In this document: positions 7,803-15,994 of the stretch, piece after piece
Position numbering within the stretch: the first letter of the stretch is position 1
How the letters are laid out: the number at the start of each line of letters is the position of its first letter
Origin: an uncultured Oxalobacteraceae bacterium
GTDB lineage: Bacteria; Pseudomonadota; Gammaproteobacteria; Burkholderiales; Burkholderiaceae
DNA: 17,996 bases
Assembly (NCBI GenBank): GCA_946479255.1
Contig: CAMLFK010000082.1
Coordinates: 1-17,996, forward strand
Reading direction: 5' to 3'
The notes under the pieces: model-generated
Told to the model about the DNA's origin: nothing
Seen by the model: the letters and a program-made list of their open reading frames with translations, nothing else
The model's database searches: none
Program-made: the position numbers and the translations under genes

Positions 7803-10800
7803 ATGCTCAACACAGCTTTTCAACGCCTGCGCGCCAGACTCGGCGCACTGTTCGGTTTGTCGATCTATGGCGCACTGCTGGCCGTGGTCTTCGGCGGCCT
7901 GGTGCTGCCTGCCATCGTCGGCAGCTATGTGCTGATCGGCGTGCAGGAGCAGCGCGCGGCCACCACCGCCGTGCACGAGTCGCTGCAGCGCAATGCCGAC
8001 ATCCTGGCGCTGGGCATGCAGGAATCGCTGTGGAACATGAATGCCGAATCGGCCCGCTCGCTGGTCGAATCGGTGATGCGCGACCCGTCGGTACAGGGCA
8101 TCCGCGTCATGGGCCAGGGCGACACCGAGTTCCTCAATGTCAAAGCCTCAAGCCGGCCGAACGGCAATGTGTACCGCGCGGCGCGCGCCATCGTGGTGCG
8201 CGGCGAGCATATCGGCCGGATCGAACTGGAGATGGACGACGCCCGCAGCCAGCAGGAACTGCGCGGCAAGCAGCTCAATTACGCCATGGTGCTGGCCGGC
8301 CAGCTGGCCATGTCGCTGCTGCTGATCGTGCTGTTCCTGAACCGCCGCCTGCTGGTCCCGCTGCGCAAGCTGATGGGCTTTTCCGACAACCTTTCGCGCG
8401 GCGACTTCGACACCCGCCTGGACCTGGACGGCGACGATGAACTGGGCCGCCTGGGCCGCCAGATGGAGCAGATGCGGGTGGCGATCAAGCACCTGTTCGA
8501 CGATATCGGCCAGCGCGAGGAGCGCTTTCGCACCATCGTCACCCAGGTGCCGGGCGCGGTATTCCGGGTCAAGCCGGGCGGCGTGATCGACTTCGTCAGC
8601 GCCGCCATCGAAGACATCTCGGGCTATTCGGCCGGGCAGTTCATGCACGGTAATACCGACCTGTGGTCCAAGCTGGTGTGCCCGGAAGACCGGCGCAGGC
8701 ACCTGCGCGTGGTGCGCGACGCGGTCATCAAAGGCGTCCCGTACGAGGTGGAATACCGCATCATCGACGCCAACGGCATCGAGCGCTGGGTGGCGGAGAA
8801 CGGCCAGCCGCAGGCGGCCAGCCAGGATTCGCTGGCCTGGATCGACGGCATCATCTCCGACATCAGCGAACGCAAACACAACGAGATGCGCATCGAAGCA
8901 CTGCTGTCCGAGCAGAGCGCGATCCTCGACAACGTGATGTTCGGCGTGATGTTCGTGCGCCAGCGGCGCGTGGTGTCGGTCAACCGCCGCTGCGAGCAGC
9001 TGTTCGGCTACGGCGCCGGCGACATGACCGGCAAATCGACCGAGATCGTATTCGCCGACCAGGCCGACTTCGAGCAGGCCGGCCAGCGCGACTACCCCAA
9101 GCTGGGCGAGGGCAAGGAGTTTGCCGAGGAACGCCAGTACCGCAAGCGCGACGGCAGCCTGTTCTGGTGCCTGGTGAGTGGGCGCGCGCTCGACCCGGCC
9201 AGGGCCGACGGCGGCAGCATCTGGGTGTTCGCCGACGTGACCGCGCGCCGCCAGGCCGAGGAAAAGCTGCGCCTGTCGGCCACCGTGCTCGAACATATCG
9301 CCGACGGCGTGATGGTGATCGGGGTGGACGGCTGCATCGTCGCGGTCAATCCGGCCTTCACCCAGATCACCGGCTACACCGAGCGCGAGGCGCTGGGGCG
9401 CGAATTCAGTTTTACCCGCTCGGACCGCCAGGCGCCGGGCTTTCACGACACGCTCTGGGTCGACCTGGTCGAGACCGGCTTCTGGCGCGGCGAGATGTGG
9501 AACGTGCGCAAGAACGGCGAGCTGTACCTGGAAGGCCTGACCGTGTCGGCGGTGCGCGACGACTTTGGCCTCATCACCCATTACGTGGGGGTGTTCAGCG
9601 ACATCACCAAGGTCAAGGAATCGCAGGAAAAGCTGGACCACATGGCGCACCACGATCCGCTCACCGCGCTGCCCAACCGCCTGCTGTTCCACGACCGCCT
9701 GCACCATGCGCTGCAGCGGGCGGCACGCGACAGCCAGCAGCTGGCGGTGATGTTCATCGACCTGGACCGCTTCAAGAACGTCAACGACACCCTCGGCCAC
9801 CACGTCGGCGACGAGCTGCTCAAGCAGGTCGCCGGCGCCCTGCAGGGCCGCCTGCGCGACGGCGACACCCTGGCGCGCCTGGGCGGCGACGAATTCATCG
9901 TCCTGCTGGAAAACGTCGACGGCCAGTTCGGCACCGGCCTGGTGGCGGAGAAGCTGATGTCCATGTTCGAGCAGCCCTTCATCGTCTCCGACTACGAGCT
10001 GTTCGTCACCGGCAGTGTCGGCATCAGCCTGTTTCCGGACGATGCCGACGACCTCAATATGCTGATCCGAAATGCCGATGTGGCCATGTACCAGGCCAAG
10101 GCGCGCGGGCGCAACGGCTACCAGTTTTACGCGCCGTCGATGACCGGCGACGGGGTCGAGCGCCTGCGCCTGGAAGCGCTGCTGCGCCGCTCCATCGAAA
10201 AGCAGGAGATCTTCCTGCACTACCAGCCGCAGGTCGAGATCGAGAGCGGCCGCCTGATCGGGGTGGAAGCGCTGGTGCGCTGGGACAGTCCGGAACTGGG
10301 CCTGGTGCCGCCGGTGCGCTTCATTCCGCTGGCCGAAGACACCGGCTTCATCAACCAGCTGGGCAAGTGGGTCATGCACGAAGCCTGCCGCCAGATGGTG
10401 CGCTGGGAGGCAGCCGGGCTGTATGTGCCGAAGGTCGCGGTCAACCTGTCGGTCAAGCAGTTCGAGCGCGGCAGCATCGTCGGCATGGTCAAGCACATCC
10501 TCGACGAGAGCGGGCTGGAGGCCCAGCGCCTGCAGCTGGAAGTGACCGAGTCGGTCATCATGAATACCGGCGACGCGCTGGAGTTCGTCAACGACCTGCA
10601 CGCCATCGGCGTGGGACTGGCGATCGACGATTTCGGCACCGGCTATTCCTCGCTGGCCTACCTCAAGCAGCTGCCGGTGCAGACGCTGAAGATCGACCGC
10701 AGCTTCATCAAGGACATCTCGACCGATGTCAACGACGAAGCCATCGCGATCGCCATCATCCAGCTCGGCAAGAGCCTGAACCTGTCGGTGATTGCCGAAG

Positions 10801-10940
10801 GGGTCGAGACCGACCAGCAGGCGGCTTTCCTGCTGCGCCATGGCTGCAGCCTGGCACAGGGTTACTTCTACAGCCGGCCGGTCTCGGCCGCGGCGCTGCT
10901 CGCCGGCTGGGCGCCGGCGGCTAGCCAGGCGCGCGCTTGA
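7803..10940 (+). CDS. Membrane-bound PAS-GGDEF-EAL cyclic-di-GMP synthase/phosphodiesterase
   Basis: A 1045-residue inner-membrane signalling protein that should make and/or break cyclic-di-GMP. Layout: transmembrane segment at about 20-46, periplasmic sensor domain 47-158, second transmembrane segment 160-180, HAMP linker about 181-235, PAS domains at about 240-355, 370-485 and 495-605, GGDEF domain about 612-775, EAL domain about 787-1033. The GGDEF motif is exact (694-698) and preceded by an RxxD inhibitory-site sequence (Arg685, Asp688). The EAL motif is exact (822-824 in GVEALVRW), and NLSVKQF, EVTES, DDFGTGYSSLAYLK, KIDRSFI and AEGVE are all present. Both activities could therefore be functional; which dominates cannot be read from sequence. 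The periplasmic part carries QESLWNMN, as in some CHASE-like sensors. No effector gene is adjacent. Strong codon bias throughout marks it as native. Confidence 0.95.
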   Translation: MLNTAFQRLRARLGALFGLSIYGALLAVVFGGLVLPAIVGSYVLIGVQEQRAATTAVHESLQRNADILALGMQESLWNMNAESARSLVESVMRDPSVQGIRVMGQGDTEFLNVKASSRPNGNVYRAARAIVVRGEHIGRIELEMDDARSQQELRGKQLNYAMVLAGQLAMSLLLIVLFLNRRLLVPLRKLMGFSDNLSRGDFDTRLDLDGDDELGRLGRQMEQMRVAIKHLFDDIGQREERFRTIVTQVPGAVFRVKPGGVIDFVSAAIEDISGYSAGQFMHGNTDLWSKLVCPEDRRRHLRVVRDAVIKGVPYEVEYRIIDANGIERWVAENGQPQAASQDSLAWIDGIISDISERKHNEMRIEALLSEQSAILDNVMFGVMFVRQRRVVSVNRRCEQLFGYGAGDMTGKSTEIVFADQADFEQAGQRDYPKLGEGKEFAEERQYRKRDGSLFWCLVSGRALDPARADGGSIWVFADVTARRQAEEKLRLSATVLEHIADGVMVIGVDGCIVAVNPAFTQITGYTEREALGREFSFTRSDRQAPGFHDTLWVDLVETGFWRGEMWNVRKNGELYLEGLTVSAVRDDFGLITHYVGVFSDITKVKESQEKLDHMAHHDPLTALPNRLLFHDRLHHALQRAARDSQQLAVMFIDLDRFKNVNDTLGHHVGDELLKQVAGALQGRLRDGDTLARLGGDEFIVLLENVDGQFGTGLVAEKLMSMFEQPFIVSDYELFVTGSVGISLFPDDADDLNMLIRNADVAMYQAKARGRNGYQFYAPSMTGDGVERLRLEALLRRSIEKQEIFLHYQPQVEIESGRLIGVEALVRWDSPELGLVPPVRFIPLAEDTGFINQLGKWVMHEACRQMVRWEAAGLYVPKVAVNLSVKQFERGSIVGMVKHILDESGLEAQRLQLEVTESVIMNTGDALEFVNDLHAIGVGLAIDDFGTGYSSLAYLKQLPVQTLKIDRSFIKDISTDVNDEAIAIAIIQLGKSLNLSVIAEGVETDQQAAFLLRHGCSLAQGYFYSRPVSAAALLAGWAPAASQARA

Positions 10941-10970
10941 TCAGTCTTCAGATGGGCAGTCTTTAGATGG
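10941..10970. repeat. 15-bp tandem direct repeat at a convergent gene junction
   Basis: Two 15-bp units (10941-10955 and 10956-10970) match at 13 of 15 positions, sharing CAGTCTT and AGATGG. They fill the gap after the GGDEF-EAL stop and include the stop codon of the opposing hydrolase gene. No hairpin terminator is visible in this 22-bp intergenic gap. Confidence 0.6.
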
Positions 10971-13104
10971 CATATAAGGCGACGAACAACAGCACAAGGT
11001 AAGCAATCCACCCGCAACGCTTGCGATTCAAGGAGCCGCACCCGGCCAGCAAGCCCCACAGCCAAGGCCATGGCTTGCAATGCGGGGCGGCACCGCGCGC
11101 CCAGTTTCGTACTATTCGCGCTCTACCGGGCAGGTAAGGGAACATGAGATTTACCGCATAGACCAGCATGGGCGCAACGACGCGTCCAATCAGGATGAGG
11201 CTTAGTGCGGTCGCGAGCCAGATCAACCAGCTGAACTTTGCCAAGGCCGCAGTATGGCTGCTGGGGGTTTGTTCCGTGGCGCGGCCATCCTTGTCCAAGC
11301 GCTGCAAGTCGCCATTGACAAGAAATTCCGCGATCGAACGAAAGTTGGCGCGGTTGAGCATGCAAGCATGAGCGCCGTCAAAATACGTTTCATATCGATT
11401 GCCGAAGGTGTCGTTAAAGCCATTAAAGCCGCTGGAACCCAGCTCCAGCCATTCGATGCCGGTGAGCTCGTACGCGAATTCGAAAAAGCCTGGAAACAGC
11501 GCGACGACCCAGTCGGCATTGCCCATGTCGCTGCGAAAGTCATCGATACGGCCTTCACGGTGCAGCTGGTCCCAGGGATAGCGGCGTGGCATTACCGACG
11601 CAGCGAAAGCCACGCGATGCATCTTGATCGCCTGGTAATGCTCCAGCGCGCTGGCCAGCACATAGGTGCCGTTGCTATGCCCGAAATAGCTGACTTGGGC
11701 ATCGGGGAGGGCAAGCGCAAGCGCCTCGGTATATTGGTCCATGAACCACTGCACGTACTGCTGGCGTTGGTCCAGTAACAGGAAAGGGATCATCGGAAAA
11801 TAGCCATACTTGTCGGTCTTTATTTCGAGTCCGTCGAGTGCCTGCGTGCGCTGGTAAGTTTCCCTGATGGCCTCCCGGAGTAGCGGTTCCCAGTCGCCTA
11901 TATCGCGGATGCCGTGCATTATGAAAATAATGTCGCGTTTTTTGACGGCCGTTCCGGCCGGCGTGGCCGTGCCATAGCGTTGCAGCAGTTCGCCGGAAGG
12001 CAGTTGAAGCGCTTCGGAGAACCCGCGCAGCGCGGCTTGCCCCGCCACTGACTTGTCAAAGCGCAGCACTTGCAGATGACCGGCGCCGCTAATTGGAATC
12101 AACGCAAAGCCGGGATTGGCGGTGAGGTCGGAAATATCGCCGGCCGATACGATATCGTCGACGGTGCCGAGCAACTGGATCGAGATGGGGGCCTTGATGC
12201 CAGCCTGGTCCAGCGCCACAGGCAGGTCGCGGATCCACTGGATGCGCGCATTGGCGATGAAAGGCGTTCCTCGGATCATATGGCGGGTAAAGCGGGCGGT
12301 GTCGGTCCATTCCGCCAGATTGATGAACAGTTTATTGAACAAGTATGCGGGGAGCGGCATCTCTGCCAGATTGGCATCCGGATTCCAGCCGCGTGTCACC
12401 CCCGATGCGAACACGATGCGTGAGACTTTGGCCGCCCATGGCTTGCGGTGCCTGGGGTCGGCTCTTGCATTTGGCAGCGCAGGATGATCGTGCTTGATCC
12501 CCATGCCGTACAGATAGGCTTTGCGCGCAATGAGCGAGCCTGCGCTCGCGCCGATCAGGATAATGTCCCGATAATGGTGGCGTTCGTCCGCGGCCCGTAT
12601 CGCGAATTCGAGCTCCACGGCAAGCTGGATCGGATCGTTATTCGAAAACAGGGTGCCGTTGTACTTCGGTATCAGAATCGCCGCGTCCGGATAGGTGTGA
12701 CGCACCAGTTGCCAGATCGTGGGTTCGGTGGCCCGGCTGGGCGGGGCCGGCTCGCCTTTTCTCCCTAGGATCCAGTGCAAGGCTTTTTGCAAAGTGTCGC
12801 ACCAGGAGCGCTCGGGCAGCGCTTGCGCGGCGGGCAGGCCGAATTGCTGAACATGCTGGTCTGGACAAAACCCTCCCCCATGCACCAGGACGATCAGCTG
12901 ACGCGGATGGGGTCGATGCAAAGGCTGGTGGATGCCGGTATCGCGCAGGATGTCGCTGTCCGGCCTTGCCGACCAGGGAATGTAGAGCGCCAGGAGCACA
13001 AGCAGCAGCAGCGCGATGAGGTTGACGAGGTGGAGTATGGCTCTGACCAGGCGCCATCGCCTGCGTGTGCGGGCCAGGCTTGCCTGAGCGGGAGCCGGAA
13101 ACAT
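10963..13104 (-). CDS. Membrane protein with two alpha/beta-hydrolase-like domains in tandem
   Basis: I do not recognise a named family. From ATG at 13104 the protein has 713 residues. A basic N-terminus (RTRRRWR) precedes a transmembrane segment at about 19-42. The first hydrolase-like domain has LIVLVHGGG (70-78), a nucleophile-elbow-like GASAG with Ser187, GTVDD with Asp316/317, and GAGH with His343, in the order expected of a catalytic triad. The second begins at IIFIMHGIRD (392-401) and has GHSNG with Ser477 and FDGAH with His579. One or two transmembrane segments follow at about 625-653, with a last one at 697-713. Substrate and reaction are unknown; esterase, lipase or thioesterase activity is only a fold-based guess. 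The start is uncertain: no good ribosome site precedes 13104, and a TTG at 13161 would add 19 residues. Codon use is less GC-biased than in its neighbours. Confidence 0.8.
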   Translation of the reverse strand: MFPAPAQASLARTRRRWRLVRAILHLVNLIALLLLVLLALYIPWSARPDSDILRDTGIHQPLHRPHPRQLIVLVHGGGFCPDQHVQQFGLPAAQALPERSWCDTLQKALHWILGRKGEPAPPSRATEPTIWQLVRHTYPDAAILIPKYNGTLFSNNDPIQLAVELEFAIRAADERHHYRDIILIGASAGSLIARKAYLYGMGIKHDHPALPNARADPRHRKPWAAKVSRIVFASGVTRGWNPDANLAEMPLPAYLFNKLFINLAEWTDTARFTRHMIRGTPFIANARIQWIRDLPVALDQAGIKAPISIQLLGTVDDIVSAGDISDLTANPGFALIPISGAGHLQVLRFDKSVAGQAALRGFSEALQLPSGELLQRYGTATPAGTAVKKRDIIFIMHGIRDIGDWEPLLREAIRETYQRTQALDGLEIKTDKYGYFPMIPFLLLDQRQQYVQWFMDQYTEALALALPDAQVSYFGHSNGTYVLASALEHYQAIKMHRVAFAASVMPRRYPWDQLHREGRIDDFRSDMGNADWVVALFPGFFEFAYELTGIEWLELGSSGFNGFNDTFGNRYETYFDGAHACMLNRANFRSIAEFLVNGDLQRLDKDGRATEQTPSSHTAALAKFSWLIWLATALSLILIGRVVAPMLVYAVNLMFPYLPGRARIVRNWARGAAPHCKPWPWLWGLLAGCGSLNRKRCGWIAYLVLLFVALYAI

Positions 13105-13195
13105 GATCGTGTTTGACGAGGCGATACCGGAAAGGTTCTTGCGCGGCCTGTATATGCACAAAAAGCGTATGCCTGGTACTTGCTGCCCGAACTAA

Positions 13196-13321
13196 CCAAC
13201 GGTGTCGAGGCAGGATGAGCTGAGCGAAGCCCGCTATGACGATGAAAACGGGGTCAGCCAGAACTGGTCGCCCAGCGCTGGCTCCCCGCGTCTGCAGGCG
13301 AACCTGGAGATCAAGTTTTAA
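13196..13321 (+). pseudogene. Possible 3' remnant of an outer-membrane protein gene
   Basis: An open frame without a start ends at TAA 13319-13321. It encodes a peptide including DELSEARYDDENGVSQNW and ending SPRLQANLEIKF. A C-terminal beta-strand with alternating hydrophobic residues and a final Phe is the hallmark of outer-membrane beta-barrel proteins such as TonB-dependent receptors. A TAA at 13193 closes this frame upstream. A different frame (13117-13215) reads ARPVYAQKAYAWYLLPELTN, which could be the preceding part after a frameshift. The fragment overlaps the 3' end of the PEP-CTERM gene by 11 bp. The reading rests on the terminal motif only. Confidence 0.35.
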
Positions 13322-14006
13322 CACGCGCGCTGCGGCGGCGCGCCACCAGCATGCCGGCCAGGCCGAGGCCCAGCAGGGCCACGCTGCCTGGCTCGGGGAC
13401 TACACCGTGACCCTCCAGCACATAAAAGGTATCCGGTCCACCGGTGGCCATGGATATCGAGGCGGCCAGGCCGAGCCGGTTGGTGGCAGTGATGAATGGC
13501 TGCGCGGCCATTGCCTGGGGGATGTCGAGTTCGAACACGAAGCCCGAGCGGCCGATGCCGGTTTCGGTAATTGGAAACACTAGCGGCGCGACCAGGCTGG
13601 CGCTAAACAGGGCGGGGCCGCCCGTGGACGAATAAATCGACAGCACCAGGCTGTTGAGCATGATGCCGTTGGTCAAAGGATTGCCCGGCTCGGCGGCGTT
13701 GAAAATCAACTGAATGTCGCCGGCATTGATGATATTGAGTTCGCCGAACGAATAGGTGGCATTGTGGACGGCGCCGGGCAGGGTATCGCCCATGGTGACA
13801 TCGGTCCCGCCGCTGCGTACCACCGAGCCGGACGCCATACCGGTCTGGTTGTTGTTCTGCAGGGTCAGCACGGTATTCACATTGCCAAAACCGGTACCCG
13901 TGTCGATGATAACTCCATCCGGAACCAGCGACGCATGACTCGGTGTGCAAACAGTCATGACGGCTACCGCGATAGCCAATTGAAATAAACCGCGAATTGC
14001 TTTCAT
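13311..14006 (-). CDS. PEP-CTERM sorting-domain exported protein
   Basis: A 231-residue exported protein of unknown function. A Sec signal peptide covers about 1-25 (MKAIRGLFQLAIAVAVM, cleavage near SHA). The middle is a beta-rich, low-Cys region rich in Thr, Asn, Gly and Ser. The C-terminus is a textbook PEP-CTERM signal: VPEPGS at 203-208, a hydrophobic helix (VALLGLGLAGMLVA) and a basic cluster RRRSAR. In bacteria with exosortase (EpsH) such proteins are cut at this signal and sent to the surface or exopolysaccharide matrix. No exosortase or polysaccharide gene is in the window, so this is a lone substrate. ATG at 14006 has a GGGGA ribosome site about 6 nt upstream. Confidence 0.9.
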   Translation of the reverse strand: MKAIRGLFQLAIAVAVMTVCTPSHASLVPDGVIIDTGTGFGNVNTVLTLQNNNQTGMASGSVVRSGGTDVTMGDTLPGAVHNATYSFGELNIINAGDIQLIFNAAEPGNPLTNGIMLNSLVLSIYSSTGGPALFSASLVAPLVFPITETGIGRSGFVFELDIPQAMAAQPFITATNRLGLAASISMATGGPDTFYVLEGHGVVPEPGSVALLGLGLAGMLVARRRSARVKT

Positions 14007-14326
14007 AATATTCCCCAGTTAAATGCACATGCTCAATGATGACTAAGAACAAGGAGTGCGTGGCCGTCTCTTGCAGAGGTTTTTCGGCGCGAGCATTCAA
14101 ACGCTAAGCATAAGCCGTTCCTGGATTAACTTTTCCCGCCTTTTCAAGCACTTGGATATTGTTGGGGAATGACTTTTATTAAGGCTGTAAAAGGATGCGA
14201 CGTTGCGTGGAGATTATTAATATATTCGCGGAATTTAAATGATTGGAATAATATTTTTTGGGCGAAAAAAAGCCGGCGAATGCCGGCCGGGATTGCTTGG
14301 CTCTTGCGCCGTCAGAGGCCGATTTT
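14007..14326. other. 320-bp spacer upstream of the PEP-CTERM gene
   Basis: No gene is supported here on either strand. The centre, 14205-14260, is AT-rich and is the likely site of the PEP-CTERM promoter, though I cannot pick a convincing -35/-10 pair. The distal end holds the terminator of the thioredoxin-like gene. Confidence 0.5.
14264..14288 (-). terminator. Rho-independent terminator of the thioredoxin-like gene
   Basis: GCCGGC (14272-14277) and GCCGGC (14282-14287) form a 6-bp GC-only stem with a 4-nt loop. On the minus strand a run of seven T residues follows. It lies about 40 bp beyond the stop codon of the thioredoxin-fold gene. Confidence 0.85.
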
Positions 14327-14752
14327 TTAGGCCGCGTTGGCCAGCATGGTGCGCAGGTTGCATTCCTGCTGCCAGGTGCGCCGTTCTTCGGTCGAGGCGG
14401 CCGCCCGGGCCAGTTCGGCGTCGCTCTGCGTCACCTGCGCCTGAATCAGCCGCTCGGCCAGGGCCGCATCGGGCAGCACGGTGCCGAAGAAGGCCACCGT
14501 CTCGTGGCGCTGGATCAGCAGGGTAGGGAAGTTGTCGATGTCGAGATCGCCTACCACCTCGGCCTGGTCTTCGATGTCGATCCAGATGAATTGCATGTCG
14601 TGATGGCGCGCGGCCAGCGCGTCGAAGCTGGCGCGGTAGGAGGCGCAGGTGCCGCACCAGGCGGCGCACAGGCAGGCCACGATCCAGCCTTCGCCGGAGA
14701 TAGCCTGGGCGATGCTGGCGCGGTTGTCGGATTCGAGGGTGTGGCTACGCAT
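14327..14752 (-). CDS. Thioredoxin-fold protein with WCGTC motif
   Basis: A 141-residue cytoplasmic thioredoxin-family protein. The redox motif CGTC is at 33-36 within AAWCGTCASYR, and the cis-proline typical of the fold is Pro76 in NFPTLLI. The stretch MQFIWIDIEDQAEVVGDLDI resembles the thioredoxin strand-helix between active site and cis-Pro. There is no signal peptide. The 40-residue helical tail beyond the thioredoxin core (about 100-141) is extra and carries a further Cys131. It probably acts as a thiol-disulfide reductase, but the partner is unknown. It diverges from tsaB with 67 bp between the start codons, and it has its own terminator, so it is a single-gene unit. The ribosome site is weak. 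Confidence 0.87.
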   Translation of the reverse strand: MRSHTLESDNRASIAQAISGEGWIVACLCAAWCGTCASYRASFDALAARHHDMQFIWIDIEDQAEVVGDLDIDNFPTLLIQRHETVAFFGTVLPDAALAERLIQAQVTQSDAELARAAASTEERRTWQQECNLRTMLANAA

Positions 14753-14785
14753 GAGCGCATTCTACCGCGCTCGCCGCCGGGCTGC

Positions 14786-14812
14786 TTGGCAGGCCCCCGC
14801 TCGGGTTAAAAT
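14786..14812 (+). promoter_or_regulatory. Candidate sigma-70 promoter of tsaB, giving a leaderless or nearly leaderless mRNA
   Basis: TTGGCA (14786-14791) and TAAAAT (14807-14812) each match the -35 and -10 consensus at five of six positions, with a short 15-bp spacer. The -10 box ends 7 nt before the tsaB ATG at 14820, so transcription would start at or next to the start codon. This fits the lack of a ribosome site before that ATG. Confidence 0.45.
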
Positions 14813-14819
14813 ACGGCTT

Positions 14820-15527
14820 ATGTCTATGCTTAAGCCTATCATCCTAGCGATTGAAACCTCGTCCGAAATGGCGTCCTGCGCGCTGCTGCGCGGCGACACC
14901 GTGCTATGGCGCGAATCGAACGGCGTGCGCACCCACTCGCAAGCCATCCTGCCGATGCTGCAGGAACTGCTGGCCGAAGCCGGCCTCACCGTGGCCGGCT
15001 GCGACGCCATCGCCTTCGGCGCCGGCCCGGGATCGTTCACCGGCGTGCGCACCGCCTGCGGCATCGCCCAGGGCCTGGCCTACGGCGCCGGCTTGCCGGT
15101 GATCCCGCTGGTGACCCTGCCGGCCATGGCGCAAGCCTGCCACGCCGCCTGTGGCGCCACCGAAGTGCTGGCGGTGCTCGACGCGCGCATGGGCGAAGTC
15201 TACTGGGGCCAGTACCGCCTGGAGAACGGCGCCTGGACCGTAGTGGCAGAGCCGGCCTTGTGCGCGCCGCTGGCGGTGGCGCCGCTTGCCGTGGATGGAC
15301 TGGTCGCCTGCGGTAACGGATTGTCGGCCTATCCCGAGGCCTTTGCCGGCGCCTCACTGTCTCACATCATGCCGCACGCGCGCGAACTGGCGCTGCTGGC
15401 GCGCGCGGCGTTTGCCGAGGGGGCCACGGTGGCGGCCGCCGACGCCCAGCCGCTTTACCTGCGCAACAAGATCGCCTTCACCAGCGCCGAGCGCCAGGTG
15501 ATCAACGCCGCCAAGGCCGCCGCATGA
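14820..15527 (+). CDS. tsaB: tRNA threonylcarbamoyladenosine biosynthesis protein TsaB
   Basis: TsaB partners TsaD (with TsaE) in transferring the threonylcarbamoyl group to A37 of tRNAs reading ANN codons. It is essential in many bacteria. The 235-residue length is typical. The ASKHA-fold signatures are clear: ILAIETSSEMASCAL at 8-22, HSQAILPMLQELL at 39-51, GAGPGSFTGVRTACGIAQGL at 67-86, LDARMGEVYWGQY at 120-132, and PLYLRNK near the end. ATG at 14820 gives the normal family start; an open frame back to 14649 would run over the divergent gene. There is no ribosome site, and the -10 box is very close. rimI follows with a 4-bp overlap, a common tsaB-rimI pairing. Confidence 0.96.
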   Translation: MSMLKPIILAIETSSEMASCALLRGDTVLWRESNGVRTHSQAILPMLQELLAEAGLTVAGCDAIAFGAGPGSFTGVRTACGIAQGLAYGAGLPVIPLVTLPAMAQACHAACGATEVLAVLDARMGEVYWGQYRLENGAWTVVAEPALCAPLAVAPLAVDGLVACGNGLSAYPEAFAGASLSHIMPHARELALLARAAFAEGATVAAADAQPLYLRNKIAFTSAERQVINAAKAAA

Positions 15528-15994
15528 GTGCTGTGATGCGGCACGACGAACTCAATTACGCGCCGATGGTGGTGGCCGACCTGGACGAGGTGTACGCGCT
15601 CGAACTGTCGGTGTATCCGCATCCCTGGACGCGCGGGAACTTCCTCGACTCGCTCGCCTCCGGCTATCAGGGCTGGGTGCTGCGCGACGCCCAGGGCACC
15701 CTGGTCGGCTACTTCCTGATGATGGCGGTGCTCGACGAGGCCCATCTGCTCAATGTGGCAGTGGCGGCGCCGCGCCAGCGCCAAGGCCTGGGCCGCTACC
15801 TGCTCGACAAGATCGCCGCCTGTGCGCGCGGACTCTCGATGGCCTCGATCCTGCTGGAAGTACGGCCGTCCAACCAGCGCGCCCTGGACATCTACGCGCG
15901 CTACGGCTTCAAAGAGATCGGCCGGCGCAAGGGCTACTACCCGGCGCATAACGGCCAGCGCGAGGATGCGATTGTGATGAGGTATCCGCTATGA
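15524..15994 (+). CDS. rimI: Ribosomal protein S18 alanine N-acetyltransferase RimI
   Basis: RimI acetylates the N-terminal alanine of ribosomal protein S18 using acetyl-CoA. The 156-residue protein is a single GNAT domain. It has the family stretch ELSVYPHPWTRGNFLDSL at 27-44, the acetyl-CoA loop RQRQGLGRYLL at 84-94, LLEVRPSNQRALDIYARYGF at 110-129 with Glu112 and Tyr124 at the expected catalytic positions, and RRKGYYP followed by EDAIVM. The ATG overlaps the tsaB stop (ATGA), and its own TGA overlaps the next ATG by 4 bp, so it lies within one operon with tsaB, the DNA glycosylase and the DUF1853 gene. Confidence 0.95.
   Translation: MSAVMRHDELNYAPMVVADLDEVYALELSVYPHPWTRGNFLDSLASGYQGWVLRDAQGTLVGYFLMMAVLDEAHLLNVAVAAPRQRQGLGRYLLDKIAACARGLSMASILLEVRPSNQRALDIYARYGFKEIGRRKGYYPAHNGQREDAIVMRYPL

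Noticed and set aside
8148..10841. Very long minus-strand open frame (897 codons) opposite the GGDEF-EAL gene
   Set aside because: It is an antisense shadow of a high-GC gene: the translation is rich in His, Gln, Val and Ala with no domain, and the plus-strand frame has unmistakable domains.
8663..10924. Long plus-strand open frame (753 codons) inside the GGDEF-EAL gene
   Set aside because: It is a shifted frame full of Arg, Gly, Ala and Pro, an artefact of GC-rich codons; the real frame carries all the catalytic motifs.
14061..14075. Sigma-54-like promoter (TGGC...TTGCA)
   Set aside because: The spacing between GG and GC is one base short, and it points away from the PEP-CTERM gene with no gene downstream on that strand.
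14211..14260. AT-rich stretch as a possible foreign or origin-like element
   Set aside because: It is short and lies in a normal promoter/terminator spacer; there are no repeats or DnaA boxes to support an origin.
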